Positions 36,903-48,055 of a stretch of 64,000 nt of DNA are shown one piece after another. Location: the NCBI GenBank assembly GCA_018287875.1, contig JAGVVL010000013.1, positions 2,046,001 to 2,110,000 of the forward strand, given 5' to 3'. Under the pieces are notes generated by a model. The model did not search any database. It saw nothing but the letters and a program-made list of their open reading frames with translations, and had not been told where the DNA came from. The translations under genes were made by a program, and so were the position numbers. The DNA comes from Nigrospora sphaerica (Eukaryota; Ascomycota; Sordariomycetes; Amphisphaeriales; Apiosporaceae). Within the stretch, counting starts at the first letter, position 1. The number at the start of each line of letters is the position of its first letter.

Positions 36903-37603
36903 TCACCGTCTGGCAGTCTCGCCTGTCACAAAGACTACATCTCGATTGGGCTTCAGCTGCTCCAGCGACCTGCGAGGAACGTAAATGGGGAAATTGTGGT
37001 ACTTGACGCGATTCGGGCCGCTTTCGTCGCACAAAAACGGGCGCATGGCGAATGGCCTGCACTCATCCCGGAATCGGAGCGTGTGCGCATGCGCATTATT
37101 CCCTGCCGCTTCCTTCGGGAATACCCTCGAGCATTCGAGACCATGGTGCAAGACGGGACGGACGGCCTTGGTGAAGAAATCATTGAGGTGCTCCTCCTGG
37201 CCAATGACTGTTTCCTGGACGAGAGCCGACCATGCTCCTGCGAGGTGGTCGGCCGCGGGAATTCGGTACTGGAAGGAGCCCCTGAAGGCCTGGTCGATGT
37301 TGGCCTCGTTTGACTCGTTCCAAATATCTGTGCACTTGAATGCGATCTCGATGTGGTCGGGGTGAGAAGCCAATGTCGGGCATCGCTGTCTCTCGGCGAT
37401 CAAGTCCCGGCTGTACCCGTTCAATCGGTTGCTCGACTGGGATGGGCCGATCTTGCTTCTCACTCCACACTCGCCGCCTGTTCAGTTTTTCTTTGTCCAT
37501 TTGCATCAACTTCTGGCGAACTGATTCTATCACCGCCTCTTCGTTCTCAATCACCCAGTCAGGGTAGTTGGCCGACATGCTGACGAATGGAGAGTAGATC
37601 TGG
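36903..37603 (-). CDS. Doubtful hypothetical gene, possibly degenerate
   Basis: The minus strand opens MSANYPDWVIENEEAVIESV and runs to KEKLNRR near 37475. The other frame then carries better-looking protein (CPTLASHPDHIEIAFKCTDI, QAFRGSFQYRIPAADHLAGA, RRSLEQLKPNRDVVFVTGET) to a stop at 36903. The two can be joined by an intron of about 84 bp with a GTGTGG donor and GACAG acceptor in phase 0. Equally, this could be a frameshift in a dying gene, as next door. No family recognised. Its position beside the broken FTA2-like gene and the faint coding remains further downstream favour decay. Confidence 0.35.
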
Positions 37604-38834
37604 CTGGCCTCGGTATTTGTGGTCAAAGGTGCTCGGAATGTCGATTTGGGCAGAGGTAGCAGCTGTCTTTGGTTACTATGCCATGGTCTTCTTCCTTCTT
37701 ATAGGGCGGTTTAAATTACTAGCTCATATTGTGAGCAGTATCTTTGCCTTTGAGAGGCGTTGGATAAAGAAAATCATGGCAAGAAGAAAACCAGGGCCGC
37801 TTGGCGTACCCTGAAAAGAGAGAGGAAGGTGACAACGGCGGCTACTGCCTATATCCCTGCCATACTGGCCTCTGCTTTGTCTATGCAATCAACCATGAAT
37901 TATTGCACTACATTTGGCACGCGTCCAGTCCACGCTTCCTGGGGGGCTCGCTCCTTCGTTGGTACATTGTTGGTGTGATGCTTGGGCAATGCTAGACCTC
38001 TTACCACGATCCACGGAGCGGGAGGGGCCCGTGTAAGCAACTCTTCTTCCCTGCAAAATGGTTTTCAGAACTCCGGGCCCTAACACAAAGCAAATTCCAG
38101 GGTGAAATTACCTCGACAAGCTGGATCTGGGCAAAGTGACAGCATGGAATCCCGAGTGAAGAGGGGAAATGGGCGGGGAAGCGGCGTCTGGGGGCAGTAT
38201 TGCAGAAGAAGTCAGCCAACTTTGGTTTCCATATACTTGCTGATGTTCATAATTACAAGAAGCGGGCTTAAGGTTTAGTTCCCTTTCTCCCGGCTGCTGG
38301 AGAGCTGCTGTTCTCCCATTCGGCCCGAAAGCCCGTATATTCCAGCGCCGTTTCCCAATGTAAATAGAGTACACTAAGGCTGAGGTCAGAAAACACGTTG
38401 TGAAAAACAGTAGAGCTCGAAGCAGACAACAACTTCAACGTGGGGTTTCCTATTTTGGTCACATAGGTTTGCCACGACGGGTGAGCAGTGTGCAAGCTAA
38501 AGAAGAAATTGTTTTGTGAAAGTTTCGCCATACTCAAAACAAATGCCACAGCATTTTATTCCAGCACGTTCCCACATGCAAAAAGGGGTTGCGGGCATAG
38601 ATTTCCCACTTACGCTAATTAAAGAAATTTGTGTTTAATTGGCTCTTCACTGAATTGTAGGACGCGTAGGTACTTACTTACAAATACTTCACTCGGGACT
38701 TTGGCAGGAACTTGTAACATGAACAAATTTCCGGGTTCTCTAGATATGCATCGACGATAATCTAAAAGAAACCAAGCCACAGCCTCTTCGAGCCAGAAAC
38801 TCTTCATCGTAGTAAAAATAACAAGACCGTGATA
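37604..38834. other. Intergenic region, AT-richer, 1.2 kb
   Basis: Composition is visibly more AT-rich than most of the window. A 62-codon minus-strand frame at 38619-38807 has no recognisable features. No repeat found. Confidence 0.4.
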
Positions 38835-40517
38835 TTAGGAATCGAAAATAGCCCCGTATGCTGGGATTCCGCGGCTCTCAAGCCCGTATACCACCTTTTG
38901 TGTGACCTTTTGATTCGAGAGGACAACAACAGCCTCACACGACTTCATCAACTTCCCGCTATTGCCGCCCTCGCAATCTGAGTTTTTCTTGCATGCGGAG
39001 CTCTCTCGTCGGCTGGATTGCCATATTCGACTTGCGAGAGCGATCAAATCTGGGCGTCCATCTCGACTTGTATCATGAATGACGGCCCGTGGATCAGTGC
39101 GTAGGATGGTGTTGACGACATCCTGACCGTAGTTTTCAGTCGGACTCCTCGCGCTCCAGATAATTCGGACCGGGTGATCCGGTTTCTGAATGAAAAGAGA
39201 CAAGCATGGCCCAATACCAGATCCAGTGGCAACGATAACAACAGCTTCGAAAAGGCCAGCAACCCTCAACATGCCGTATTGCGGGATGCCCCGGGTCCAG
39301 ATCCGTGTTGGTTGGCTCTCTATGATCTTTTTTGTCCAGTCTCCGGCGTTGGAAATCAAAACACTGAAGCCTTCCTTGCTACCTTTTGAACAGGTCGCTT
39401 CAGCGATACGCACCGCTGCTTCAGACTTCGGCACTTCCATGGATTTTGTCACCGTATAGATGGTTTCCGTTCGTCCCAGATCGTCCGGCCGTGTTCGAAT
39501 TACGCGTGGAGAATGCGTGTTTTCCGCGTTTAGAGCAGGCGTTTCGAGTCGGGCAGCCGCAGTATGGGGAATAACAGCAAAGGCATGCGTCTCCCAGAGG
39601 GGAGCATCAGATAACCTGACTGCTTGCCCATAATGCACATTGGCATAGTCGAACTTGAGTTTGATGACGTGATCTGAGAGCTTGACTGCCTCGACATCCC
39701 GAAGCCGAAGGTGTGTCCAGGGATAGACGACCAATAGCGAGATGACGACCAGCATCCAAAAGCCTGCGTCCGATACGAGTACCATGGCGAAGGGGATGGC
39801 CTTGGTCTGTGAGGCCTCAGCCGTCAGAAGCATCGTCTGGGCCCAAAACATGGACACAATGAGCCAACCCATAAAACGGTGACTGCTTTCAAACCAGTCG
39901 TGGGCGGCGACGCGAAGGCGGGGCGAGGCGAAGATCAGGATGGCTACCAGCGGGGCCACCGTCAGATAGCTGATACGTAGAAGCCATGAACGAAGCACCG
40001 AAAGACTGATGGCGGTCGCATTATCCAGCGTGAGCTGAACTAGGTAGGCGATGTACCAGGCCGTCGCTGCCACGCCACAGGCGCTATGTATACCGCCGTA
40101 GGAGTAGACTTTGGCGAACAATCTCCTCAAGGACAATGGAGCTCGTCTCGGCCAAGTCCCAAACAGAACGAACAAAGCATTAACGACATGTTCGTTCCGA
40201 AACAGCAAGGCCGCCAGGAGGTTGGCAGAAACGGCCTTAATGCATGCTTGGTATGTGAAAGTCTTGGCTTTGCCTTTCCAGGTGCTTGTGATAAGCCAAA
40301 GAAATACGGCCATGTTGGCCAAGAAGACCAGGGAGAAGAGACGTCGATAGACCGAGCCGAAGTTCCATCTTAACCATCGGTAGCCGCGGGACCCCCTCTT
40401 GGGAGGTAGCGGCGACATGCTCTGAAGATCCACGAAAGGCGTCCAGCTACTTTTCTGGCTGGGAGGACTTGCCTGCAGCATGACGCGAGGGGGCGGTAAA
40501 AGAGGGTTGTCCATCAT
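38835..40517 (-). CDS. tmpA: TmpA-like integral membrane flavoprotein
   Basis: Single exon, 560 aa. The N-terminal 75 residues are cytosolic and Pro/Ser-rich. About six membrane segments follow (for example RLFSLVFLANMAVFLWLITS, YLTVAPLVAILIFASPRL, AGFWMLVVISLLVVYPWTHL) in the ferric-reductase-like layout. His residues lie in YSYGGIHSACGVAAT and in WFESSHRFMGWLIV. The C-terminal half is an NAD(P)H-ferredoxin-reductase-like domain with VVIVATGSGIGPCLSLFI, then IRIIWSAR-like and CEAVVVLSNQKVTQKVVYGL, ending ESRGIPAYGAIFDS. This ending and the ESRGIP motif are typical of TmpA, a plasma-membrane flavoprotein linked to conidiation signalling in Aspergillus nidulans. Reaction and substrate are not established by sequence. 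Two ATGs (40515 and 40512) are adjacent. An upstream in-frame extension exists but looks like leader. No related metabolic genes flank it. Confidence 0.82.
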   Translation of the reverse strand: MMDNPLLPPPRVMLQASPPSQKSSWTPFVDLQSMSPLPPKRGSRGYRWLRWNFGSVYRRLFSLVFLANMAVFLWLITSTWKGKAKTFTYQACIKAVSANLLAALLFRNEHVVNALFVLFGTWPRRAPLSLRRLFAKVYSYGGIHSACGVAATAWYIAYLVQLTLDNATAISLSVLRSWLLRISYLTVAPLVAILIFASPRLRVAAHDWFESSHRFMGWLIVSMFWAQTMLLTAEASQTKAIPFAMVLVSDAGFWMLVVISLLVVYPWTHLRLRDVEAVKLSDHVIKLKFDYANVHYGQAVRLSDAPLWETHAFAVIPHTAAARLETPALNAENTHSPRVIRTRPDDLGRTETIYTVTKSMEVPKSEAAVRIAEATCSKGSKEGFSVLISNAGDWTKKIIESQPTRIWTRGIPQYGMLRVAGLFEAVVIVATGSGIGPCLSLFIQKPDHPVRIIWSARSPTENYGQDVVNTILRTDPRAVIHDTSRDGRPDLIALASRIWQSSRRESSACKKNSDCEGGNSGKLMKSCEAVVVLSNQKVTQKVVYGLESRGIPAYGAIFDS

Positions 40518-42433
40518 GACCAGACGATCCGATGCTTGTAAAGCGATACTAGTAAGAGCTCGCGGGCTGGGCGTGCCGTATATTCGCATGCAACGACAGA
40601 AGAAGGAGTATATGGAGTACATGCGGTCAAGGGGTATAAGTGTAAACGGGGAACTGACGAGAAACCCCCAAAGGCACTGCACTTTGTGTTACCCCCAAAC
40701 ACCCAGCAGAGTGGTACTCCGATTATGCATGTCAGCTCGAGAACTCCCAGTCGAACGAGCCCACGGCGTGCAGCATGCAAATGCCTTTTTCAGCTTCGTA
40801 CAGACATGGGTGCAGTGGAAATCAATCTCAGCGAATAGATAAGCCGAGCTCCGTAGGGAGTTTTGGTTCAGCCGCAATCCACCTTAGGATGTTCTCAGTA
40901 CCTGGCAATGCTCCATGAGCTTCAGCGGACCAAAGTAGCTTCAGAGAGCTATCGGCATTTGTAGTGCAATTGGTGCCCGAGAACAGTACATGTAGGCCTG
41001 GTAACGGTGGGATCATAATATCATGACCAGTGAAGCAGGAACGGAGGCGATCGGCAGTCCTTCGCGGTACCCGGGCGGCTCGATTCTGTTGGCCCAGGCA
41101 GGATGCGATAGCAGTCCCGTAGGCGTGGAAAGTGGTGCAATGTTCACGAGCAGCGCTTGGCGCCGTCGTGTGGAGGCATCCAGTGATGCGCGGGATCTGC
41201 ATGACACGATGGTGTCAAACGCGGCAATCATCCCCCCCCCCCCCCAGGAAGACATGGCCGGGTCATCTACTCCGGACACGGCGAGTTTGGCACAAACATT
41301 AGAACGTGCCGTCTAGTCTGTCGAGTAGACTGGCAGCGTAGCCTCGCCTTGGGGACAGGGAACGCATACAATGGGGCGCGGTGTTGGCTGGAAAGAATGT
41401 GGTCGAGTGCGGTTGGCGAATACAACGGGATTTCGGCCAAGAATACGACCTGGCCAACGCTAATGCCTGTGACCGCCGCATTGGTTTCGATAACTCGGGT
41501 GCGCTGCATTGGCTTGTTCACTAGAGGATGAATAGTAGCAGATCGATGGTGCCTCAGTGCGAGGGGGGCGCCGGAAAATACTGCCAACGTTATAGGGAAA
41601 CGGCGGCAGGCGAGGCACAAATCACATGGGCGCTGCGCCCATGGTATCAACGATTGACGGGTGAAGACGCCTTGCAATGCACACCGCTTGCGATAAGCAA
41701 CGCCGGCAACGCAATGCATCTGCCAGGAACACATGCGCGCGATCAACATGCGGCGCAATCAACCTATCTCGCGACCAACCCGTCTCGGGGCATGATGCTT
41801 GAGTTGTCCGCTTTCCATAGGACAGGCAAATGGGACTCGCTACCGCACAGCTCTCGTATTCGACAACAGGAATGAGCCCACCGGCCCCTCGCGACCAATA
41901 CGAGAGTCCATGGAGAGGAACAATGCATGAAGCCACGGCGAATAGGCGCAGGCTGGCGAGCAGTAGTCATCCCACGATGGGGCGTTTCCGCGCCGCAGCG
42001 GGGGGGTCGCCGGGTTGGTGGTATGAGACCTCCATTGGCGCGATGCCAAGAACTAGAACGGGCTACGCAGCCGAAGTTCTAGAGCCGGGGCGAAGAGTCG
42101 CTATCAAGAGCCAAGCAAGTGCCACGTCTTGTGCTCGGACCCTGGCAAAGATGCTGCTCGTGTTCGGAGGCGCCGGTGAGATGGATCGAGTCCTGGCCGA
42201 AGGAAGAGAGAGAGTGTGTGTGTGTGTGTGTATCGGCGAACGTGAAAAAGGCGATGAGCATGGTGGAGGGATGTACTGAGACGATGCTACTACGTACTTA
42301 AACTCTGCTAATCAACCGAGGTTTGGCCGGGTGCCATCCCACGTCACTCCCCCTCCGGCTGCGACCGGGGTCTTTCCTGTTGGGCCTCGAACGCCTTCTA
42401 GAGCAACAAGATCAGATGCCAAATAGCCACAAC
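40518..42433. other. Intergenic region, 1.9 kb
   Basis: No supported gene. Minus-strand frames around 40828-41760 have short protein-like patches (for example ALPGTENILRWIAAEPK) but stops and shifts prevent a model. A 14-nt C run lies at 41232-41245 and a (GT)n run at 42214-42232. Confidence 0.4.
42214..42232. repeat. (GT)n microsatellite
   Basis: About eight to nine GT units directly after a GAGAGA run, between the TmpA-like gene and the TRAPPC12-like gene. Confidence 0.85.
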
Positions 42434-44219
42434 ATGGATCAATCACAGCACAAGGGTACCAAGGGCCATGCGAGGACCCTTTCCAACGTTAGACGTAAGT
42501 AATGGGAATCGAGTCTGTATGAGCCCATGGATGGCCTTCGTTCCGATGGAATAAACGTCTGTTCCGGCTGGCCTGCAGTCACTCGGTCACTCTCCTATTT
42601 GCGGCGCCTTCCCGTTGCCTAAATCGCAGTCGCTCTTCACGTCCCATGCGCCCTTCACGGCATCATGAATTTCCGTCAGGCTTCGAAGAGCTGGACCTAC
42701 GCGGGACTTGGCAGACCAGTTCTCAATGTCGTCTCAAGTTGACCGGCCAGTTCCTCTGATCGTTATGCGGCTAACATGTTCCGCTTTCCAGCCTCCCGCC
42801 CGCGCTCATCGACCAGGGGCCCACTAGACGTGGATGAGTATGTCCAGACATGCGACCAACCCTTTGTCAGGCACCAACGGGACTGACGGCCGCCAGGAAC
42901 CCCCTGACCTCGCCCGTCATCAAGTCCCCCGTTACCACGCAGGCTGCTCGGTTCGCATCGCCCGCGCGCGCGCCTGGGCGAGCCAGTTCGAGGCCGAGCT
43001 CCTCACTTCCGCGCTCTCCCCGTTCTCCTGCGCCGTCGGGCCTGGGACTGGCCCCTGTTACCGCCAGGGACTTCTCCCATCTCTTGCGGCCCGAGATCTT
43101 TCATCAGTTGACGCCCGTCGCCGTGCCGCCCCCATTCCGCAACTCGGCCAAACAGCCCTCCCCAGACACGCCCATCCCGGAGCTGCTCGTGCGAGGCCAG
43201 TTCCGCGCCGCCGCGATAGCAAGTGTGCAGGCACTCACGAGTAGCCCCGCCTCCGCAACGACGGCGGCAGCTCACCCACCCGTCGACCCCAAGGATCATG
43301 TGCGCATCTTCTCGCTGTTCTACACGCGGCTGGCTTGCCTGTGTCTGATCGACGCCGTACCCCTGGCGGCCCAGGAGGCCAAGGCCCTCGAAGATCTCGA
43401 CCAAGCTTTCTATCTTGACCCGGCAACGGGCACGCACCTGATGCCGTGGGAGCTACGCGTCATCGCCATCCGGCTCCAGACTTTGGGCTTCGGGGATCCG
43501 CGGCGGGCTGTCATGAGCTATTACGCCCTGGCCGCCGAGGCGCGGTCCCAGATTGCCAGGGCCGAGAAAGCCCACGATCACTCTGCCATGGAACTCTGGA
43601 AGAGGCGGTTGGCAGAGCTCGGTGTCAAGGTGGCTGGCGCCTTGATCGAAATGGACGACCTTGGCGGAGCGGCCGACCACCTCGTCTCCCTGAACGGCCA
43701 AGCCCAAGACGGCAAGCTGGCCATGTCCAAGGCCCTGCTCTGGCTCCATCTCGGAGATGTCGATGCCGCCAGGCACTGCGTCCAGGACGGCAAGGCCGGG
43801 GACATCGGCGAGAAGGTGGTCTCCGCCCTTGCCGACATGGCAGACGGCAAATACGAGCTAGCCCTCGAGAAATGGAGGAGCTTGAAGAGCGAAATCGACA
43901 AAGCCGGGACTGAAGACGAGATGGTGGGCGTGAACCTTGCCGTGTGCTTGCTCTACCTCGGTAGAATGGAAGAGGTAGGTCGGCCCAAGCCGACAACGCT
44001 GGGTGCCGTGCTAACAACCATCAACAGGGTAGGGCAATACTGGAAACTCTCGTGGGTGCGGGCCAGGCTTCACGTACTCTTCTGTTCAACCTGAGCACCA
44101 TGTACGAGCTCTGCACCGACAGAGCCAAGAGTCTGAAGATGCGACTGGCAGAGAGGGTCGCCAACCGGGAACCAACCCCGCATGGGTGGGAGAAGACAAA
44201 CGCTGACTTCAAGCTCTGA
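42434..44219 (+). CDS. TRAPPC12-like TPR protein
   Basis: Four exons: 42434-42494, 42792-42837, 42897-43974 and 44028-44219, 458 aa. Splicing gives MDQSQHKGTKGHARTLSNVR, then PSRPRSSTRGPLDVDE, then NPLTSPVIKSPVTT, all in phase, with GTAAGT, GTATGT and GTAGGT donors and a CTGAC branch in intron 2. The N-terminal 110 residues are Ser/Pro/Arg-rich and probably disordered. The rest is helical repeats: HLLRPEIFHQLTPVAVPPPF, TPIPELLVRGQFRAAAIASV, LRVIAIRLQTLGFGDPRRAV, KLAMSKALLWLHLGDVDAAR, and after the last intron LLFNLSTMYELCTD, the classic TPR end. TRAPPC12 is a TRAPP III subunit for ER-Golgi/autophagy trafficking in animals and moulds. An ATG at 42850 lies inside intron 2 and is not used in this model. 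Confidence 0.85.
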
Positions 44220-44482
44220 TACTCTGGCCGGCTTCATGGGCTTGATGCCTCCCCTACTTTGCGTCTCCGTTGCGCCTTGTTGGAGCCGGCAATTAAAGGC
44301 AGGCTCGGAATCCTACCGAGTTTAAATGAAGAGCGCTGCTGCCTTACAGGCTTTGCTGCCCGTGTTCAGAGACTCTAGAACGCACCGCTTGCTTCTAGTA
44401 GTACATCCATCCACGCACATGCTCCTAGCATGCTTGCCTAGTCGTCCATTTGTGTCCCCTTGGGTGATAAATTGTGACGACT

Positions 44483-46112
44483 CTACCTTGCTTGCCCATG
44501 ATGGCCACTGGTAATATTAGATCCCATGCCACCGATTCCGTCCATACCTACCGCCCCTTTTGGGGTCTGGCATTTCTTGTTGGGGATTCCATCCTCGGTT
44601 ATAAGCTTCACTGCTTCGTCACCGGCGGTGCCATTTTCGCTCCCGCAAGCTGTACGCCCAACATCCTGACTTCCCTGGGAATGGTGGCGCTTCATCTGGT
44701 GTTGCCGCCATGCGACTTCTCCAATCTCCTCCCACCGCAACTGAACAAAGCTGCGAACCTCATCTTCCAAGTACAGCCCATCGCTATCCTTGAGGGGTTT
44801 CGCAGGGAGAATTCCGAAGCTCTTATCATCTTGCATGATAATTTTCTTCAGGGCACGGGCGGCAACACCACGGCGTTGGCAATCGATGCCGTCTTCGGGC
44901 AAAGCCGCCTTGATAACAGTTTTCCATAGGGACTCGACTTGGCGCTGCTTTCGATGGTCGAGGAGCTGATTTTCGTACTTTTGCCGGACGCCGAAGCGCT
45001 CAAAAGCCTCGAGGAGGGTCTGCTCTCGATTGATCCTTTGCTCAGCGAACCGACCCTCCCTTCGGCATTGGGGGATGAACTCGTCAATGAAACGACGAAA
45101 CATGGGCCGTTTAGTCATACGCTGACGATCGTTGGACTTAAGTTCCTGCTTCTTGAACTCGGCGTCGACACCGAGCGTCCTCTCGTGCTCGTTCGCTTCC
45201 GAAGGGGTGGCATACGGCTTAACCCAGAAGAAGCGGCTGGTGGCTACGTACTCGTATGCCTCATCCATGCTTGCAAACGGCTGCTTCCACGTATTGTAGT
45301 CCAGGCCGAGGAACTCCAGGGCTTCGGCTGGTTCGTGAGTCAAAAGAATCCTGGCTTTGGTCCGGTTCTCCTTTTCAATCTCGGGAATCCGAACATAGAG
45401 TCCATCGTTAGTGACGGTCAAGCCACAGGGCCGGACTATGGCGCCCAAAAGATTCCTAGGGGATTTTTTCTCAGCATATACCCCTAAACTCCACGTTCCA
45501 ACATGCACGTTTGTCCAGTAACAGCTGGTGGGCCTTGCCAAGCACGGAGAGTTTGTAGTTTCGGGCTTGTGTCCTTACCAGACGTCGCCATGGTCTTCAT
45601 GGAACAGTGACCACTTGAAGGCCTGCGGATCTTGGCAGAATTGAACATCGACTTGAATGAAGGCTTTCTTGTCATTTTCCTCGCCCGGACTTCTATGGCC
45701 ATCGAACAGAGGCTTTGGCCAGGGGATGGCATAAGAGGGATACGGTCCTGCCAGCGTCATGCGCTCGGCCCTGAGAAGGTGACACACAGCCAGCGGCAGA
45801 TCATCGTCAAGTGCTTTCAGAATGGGGCTAGCCAGAGATCCTGGAGCTGGCTCGCGCCTTCCATGTACTAGGATGTCGATGTCGCCCTAAAAAGACGAAA
45901 GTTACCATCGATGGGCTAGGTAGTCAACGAACAGGACGCAAGAATTTCCTTACATAGTCTTGCTTGCCAGGTCCTTCAATGGGGGTTGCGACAGAGTCGA
46001 AAAATTTGCCAAGGGCATGATGGCAAATTTCTTTGGCATGGGCATAAATGGCAGGTGGCATTCGAGGGGTGTGGAGGGGGTTGGGACCTGCGGCAAACAT
46101 CCGGCCACCCAT
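44483..46112 (-). CDS. Nucleotidyltransferase-like fungal protein
   Basis: Three exons: 45954-46112, 45579-45886 and 44483-45455, 479 aa. Junctions are phase-exact: GPGKQDY/GDIDILVHG and HEDHGDVW/NLLGAIVRPCGLTV. GDIDILV has the Asp-x-Asp pair of the polymerase-beta-like nucleotidyltransferase fold, and QVDVQFCQDP could supply the third acid. Downstream come GLYVRIPEIEKENRTKARIL, PAEALEFLGLDYNTW, a DEAYEYVATSRFFWVK block and RPMFRRFIDEFIPQCRREGR, features I associate with an uncharacterised protein family widespread in moulds. The C-terminal 130 residues are helical then Gly/Ser-rich. There is no signal peptide. The start at MGGRMFAAGPN is preferred; an in-frame ATG at 46487 would add 125 low-complexity residues. 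Enzyme activity is inference. Confidence 0.7.
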
Positions 46113-48055
46113 CCTTTGCGGTATCGCACCTGGTGCCAGTGGACCTGGGAAAAGATGGCTAAGCGGAGAATGGACGGGGGTGATGTATGATCTCCTAATA
46201 TTCCGGGAGTTGTATACAGCAAATAGATACCACTGCAGGCCGCAACACGCTCGCAAGGGAAACGGAGCGGATGCAGCACCGGCTGGAGAAGGTGGACGCT
46301 GCCTAGAAAAACTGGAGGGGAAATCCTGGGTGATTGGCTGTTTGCTGCTGCTGCTGTCCCAAGCAGGAAATAAGAGGCATAAAAATAATGACCGGGCGAA
46401 GCAATGGGTACGACAGTCTGGGGTGGTTGAGAATGTTCTTGGTGTGAATGTAGAAATGAGTTGGGGCAGATTACGCGCCAGGAACATGACATGGCGAGCG
46501 TAGCGTGTTTGGCACGAGGCTGGGATTGATTACGAAGTATCTAGGTACTTCTTTTTTACCTACTTCTCGAGTAAGTAACTGAAGTAAGTGAGTACCTGCC
46601 CAGAGAAGCACTCAACTTAGGTACATGGCCCACAGATAGCTATACATTAATACCATCGCGAGAACCTTTCGTCGGGATTACGATGAAGAGAGAGATGTCT
46701 GCACATGGAATTCGATACAACGTTCTCTCTAGAACTAGAGCACTTCGTCGTCGGGCCTTAGGTGGGATTGAAATGGGAAACTCTTACTCGTACATCGACC
46801 CTGGAATTTCGGGAAACCCTGTTGCGAAACAATCAAAGAGCAGGAGTAGCCGGCCGACCCTGTTGCACCTGCCCAATGGACTGATAACTTCGTGGAACTT
46901 GCGACGACCCCACCACAGCAAATCGAACCTCCAGATTTAGCCAGGGCTGAATGGGAAACCATCAAACCATCAAACCATCAAAACCCCGGTCGTCCACAAT
47001 AACAAACCGATTGGTTTGCTAGGAGTTCTTTGGGCCTCGAGAGCGAACCAGGGCCGCATTCCGGGGACCCCTTTCCAGTACGACCCCGTCGGGCACGTCA
47101 CCCCAACTCGTCTTCGCCTACAGAGTAAAGCAACCACCTTACTACCAAGACCCTTTCAACATGCCGACAACCATAGGGATCATGTGCACGACCCTCCTAA
47201 TAAACACGTTATACCAGGGTATGCATAGGAGCAAATTACCCCTACTGACGTCCTAAACTAGAAGAATAGGCGCTGTCAAGGACTTCGACGGCCTTCCAAT
47301 CATGGCGGCCTGCAAGACAGGTACGAACCCCTAGCGAAACAGGACGCGAGCTCGTATGGAATAGGCACAGTGTTTTTGTTGTCTATTCTATCAGTCTCGT
47401 TAGCCCTAGCATGCGCTGGCCTCGGAGCCGCACTAAACACACGATAGCCGCCCCACCGTTGTCGATGCCCTGGTTAACCGGTCTTGGGGATTTTCGTCCC
47501 ATGTCTCATATCGGTTTTAAATCTCGGCGAACCCTCCCCATCAATCCTTGGAGGACCGCCCCAAGTCTTCGGGGTGTCATTTAATCGGTTGGCAGGAGAA
47601 AGATTCATGCCATCGATCGGGCCTGTGTCGATCCGATTATACAGCACATCATTAGGGGTAGGCCAACTTTGGGAATGCTGCGGAAGTCTTCTGTTTCCTT
47701 GGCCTGCCTCGGCATGAATTCCACGAAACCGTGCGCTCCCCGGAGCCTCGCGTCGATGGAGCGTAACGCAGGCATGGTCTATATCATTCTTTTACTGGCA
47801 CTCGGACGCAACACCGGGGACAGCTCGCCATTGTTATGTCTTTACTTTTTAATGCTAATTCCCTCGTCATTCGTTCTGTCACATTGCCCTCGCGCACGGC
47901 CGGTCAAGAGGGTCTGGCACCCCCAATTGGATCGTTGAGGCTGCCGTCGTATACCTTACACCTAATCGAACCCTTATTATCTGTTCCGAACCCGGCATCA
48001 CAACGAACACGAGTGCGGGCGCCTGAGTTCAGCGTTGCCGCAAGCGCCGGCGTCC
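46113..48055. other. Intergenic region, 1.9 kb
   Basis: Promoter of the nucleotidyltransferase-like gene at the left, then TACTTA/TAGGTA motifs near 46535-46625 and AT-richer sequence. A signal-peptide exon of the PAN-like gene might lie near the right end, but I could not identify one with matching splice sites. Confidence 0.4.

Noticed and set aside
40828..41758. Possible minus-strand gene from protein-like patches
   Set aside because: No combination of frames and splice sites gave a continuous protein, and no family was recognised.
42850..42896. ATG at 42850 as start of the TRAPPC12-like gene
   Set aside because: It lies inside a well-formed intron (GTATGT donor, CTGAC branch, CCAG acceptor) that joins two better exons upstream.
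46113..46487. 125-residue N-terminal extension of the nucleotidyltransferase-like protein
   Set aside because: Low-complexity Ser/Pro/Phe sequence; the internal MGGRM start gives the compact, family-like protein.
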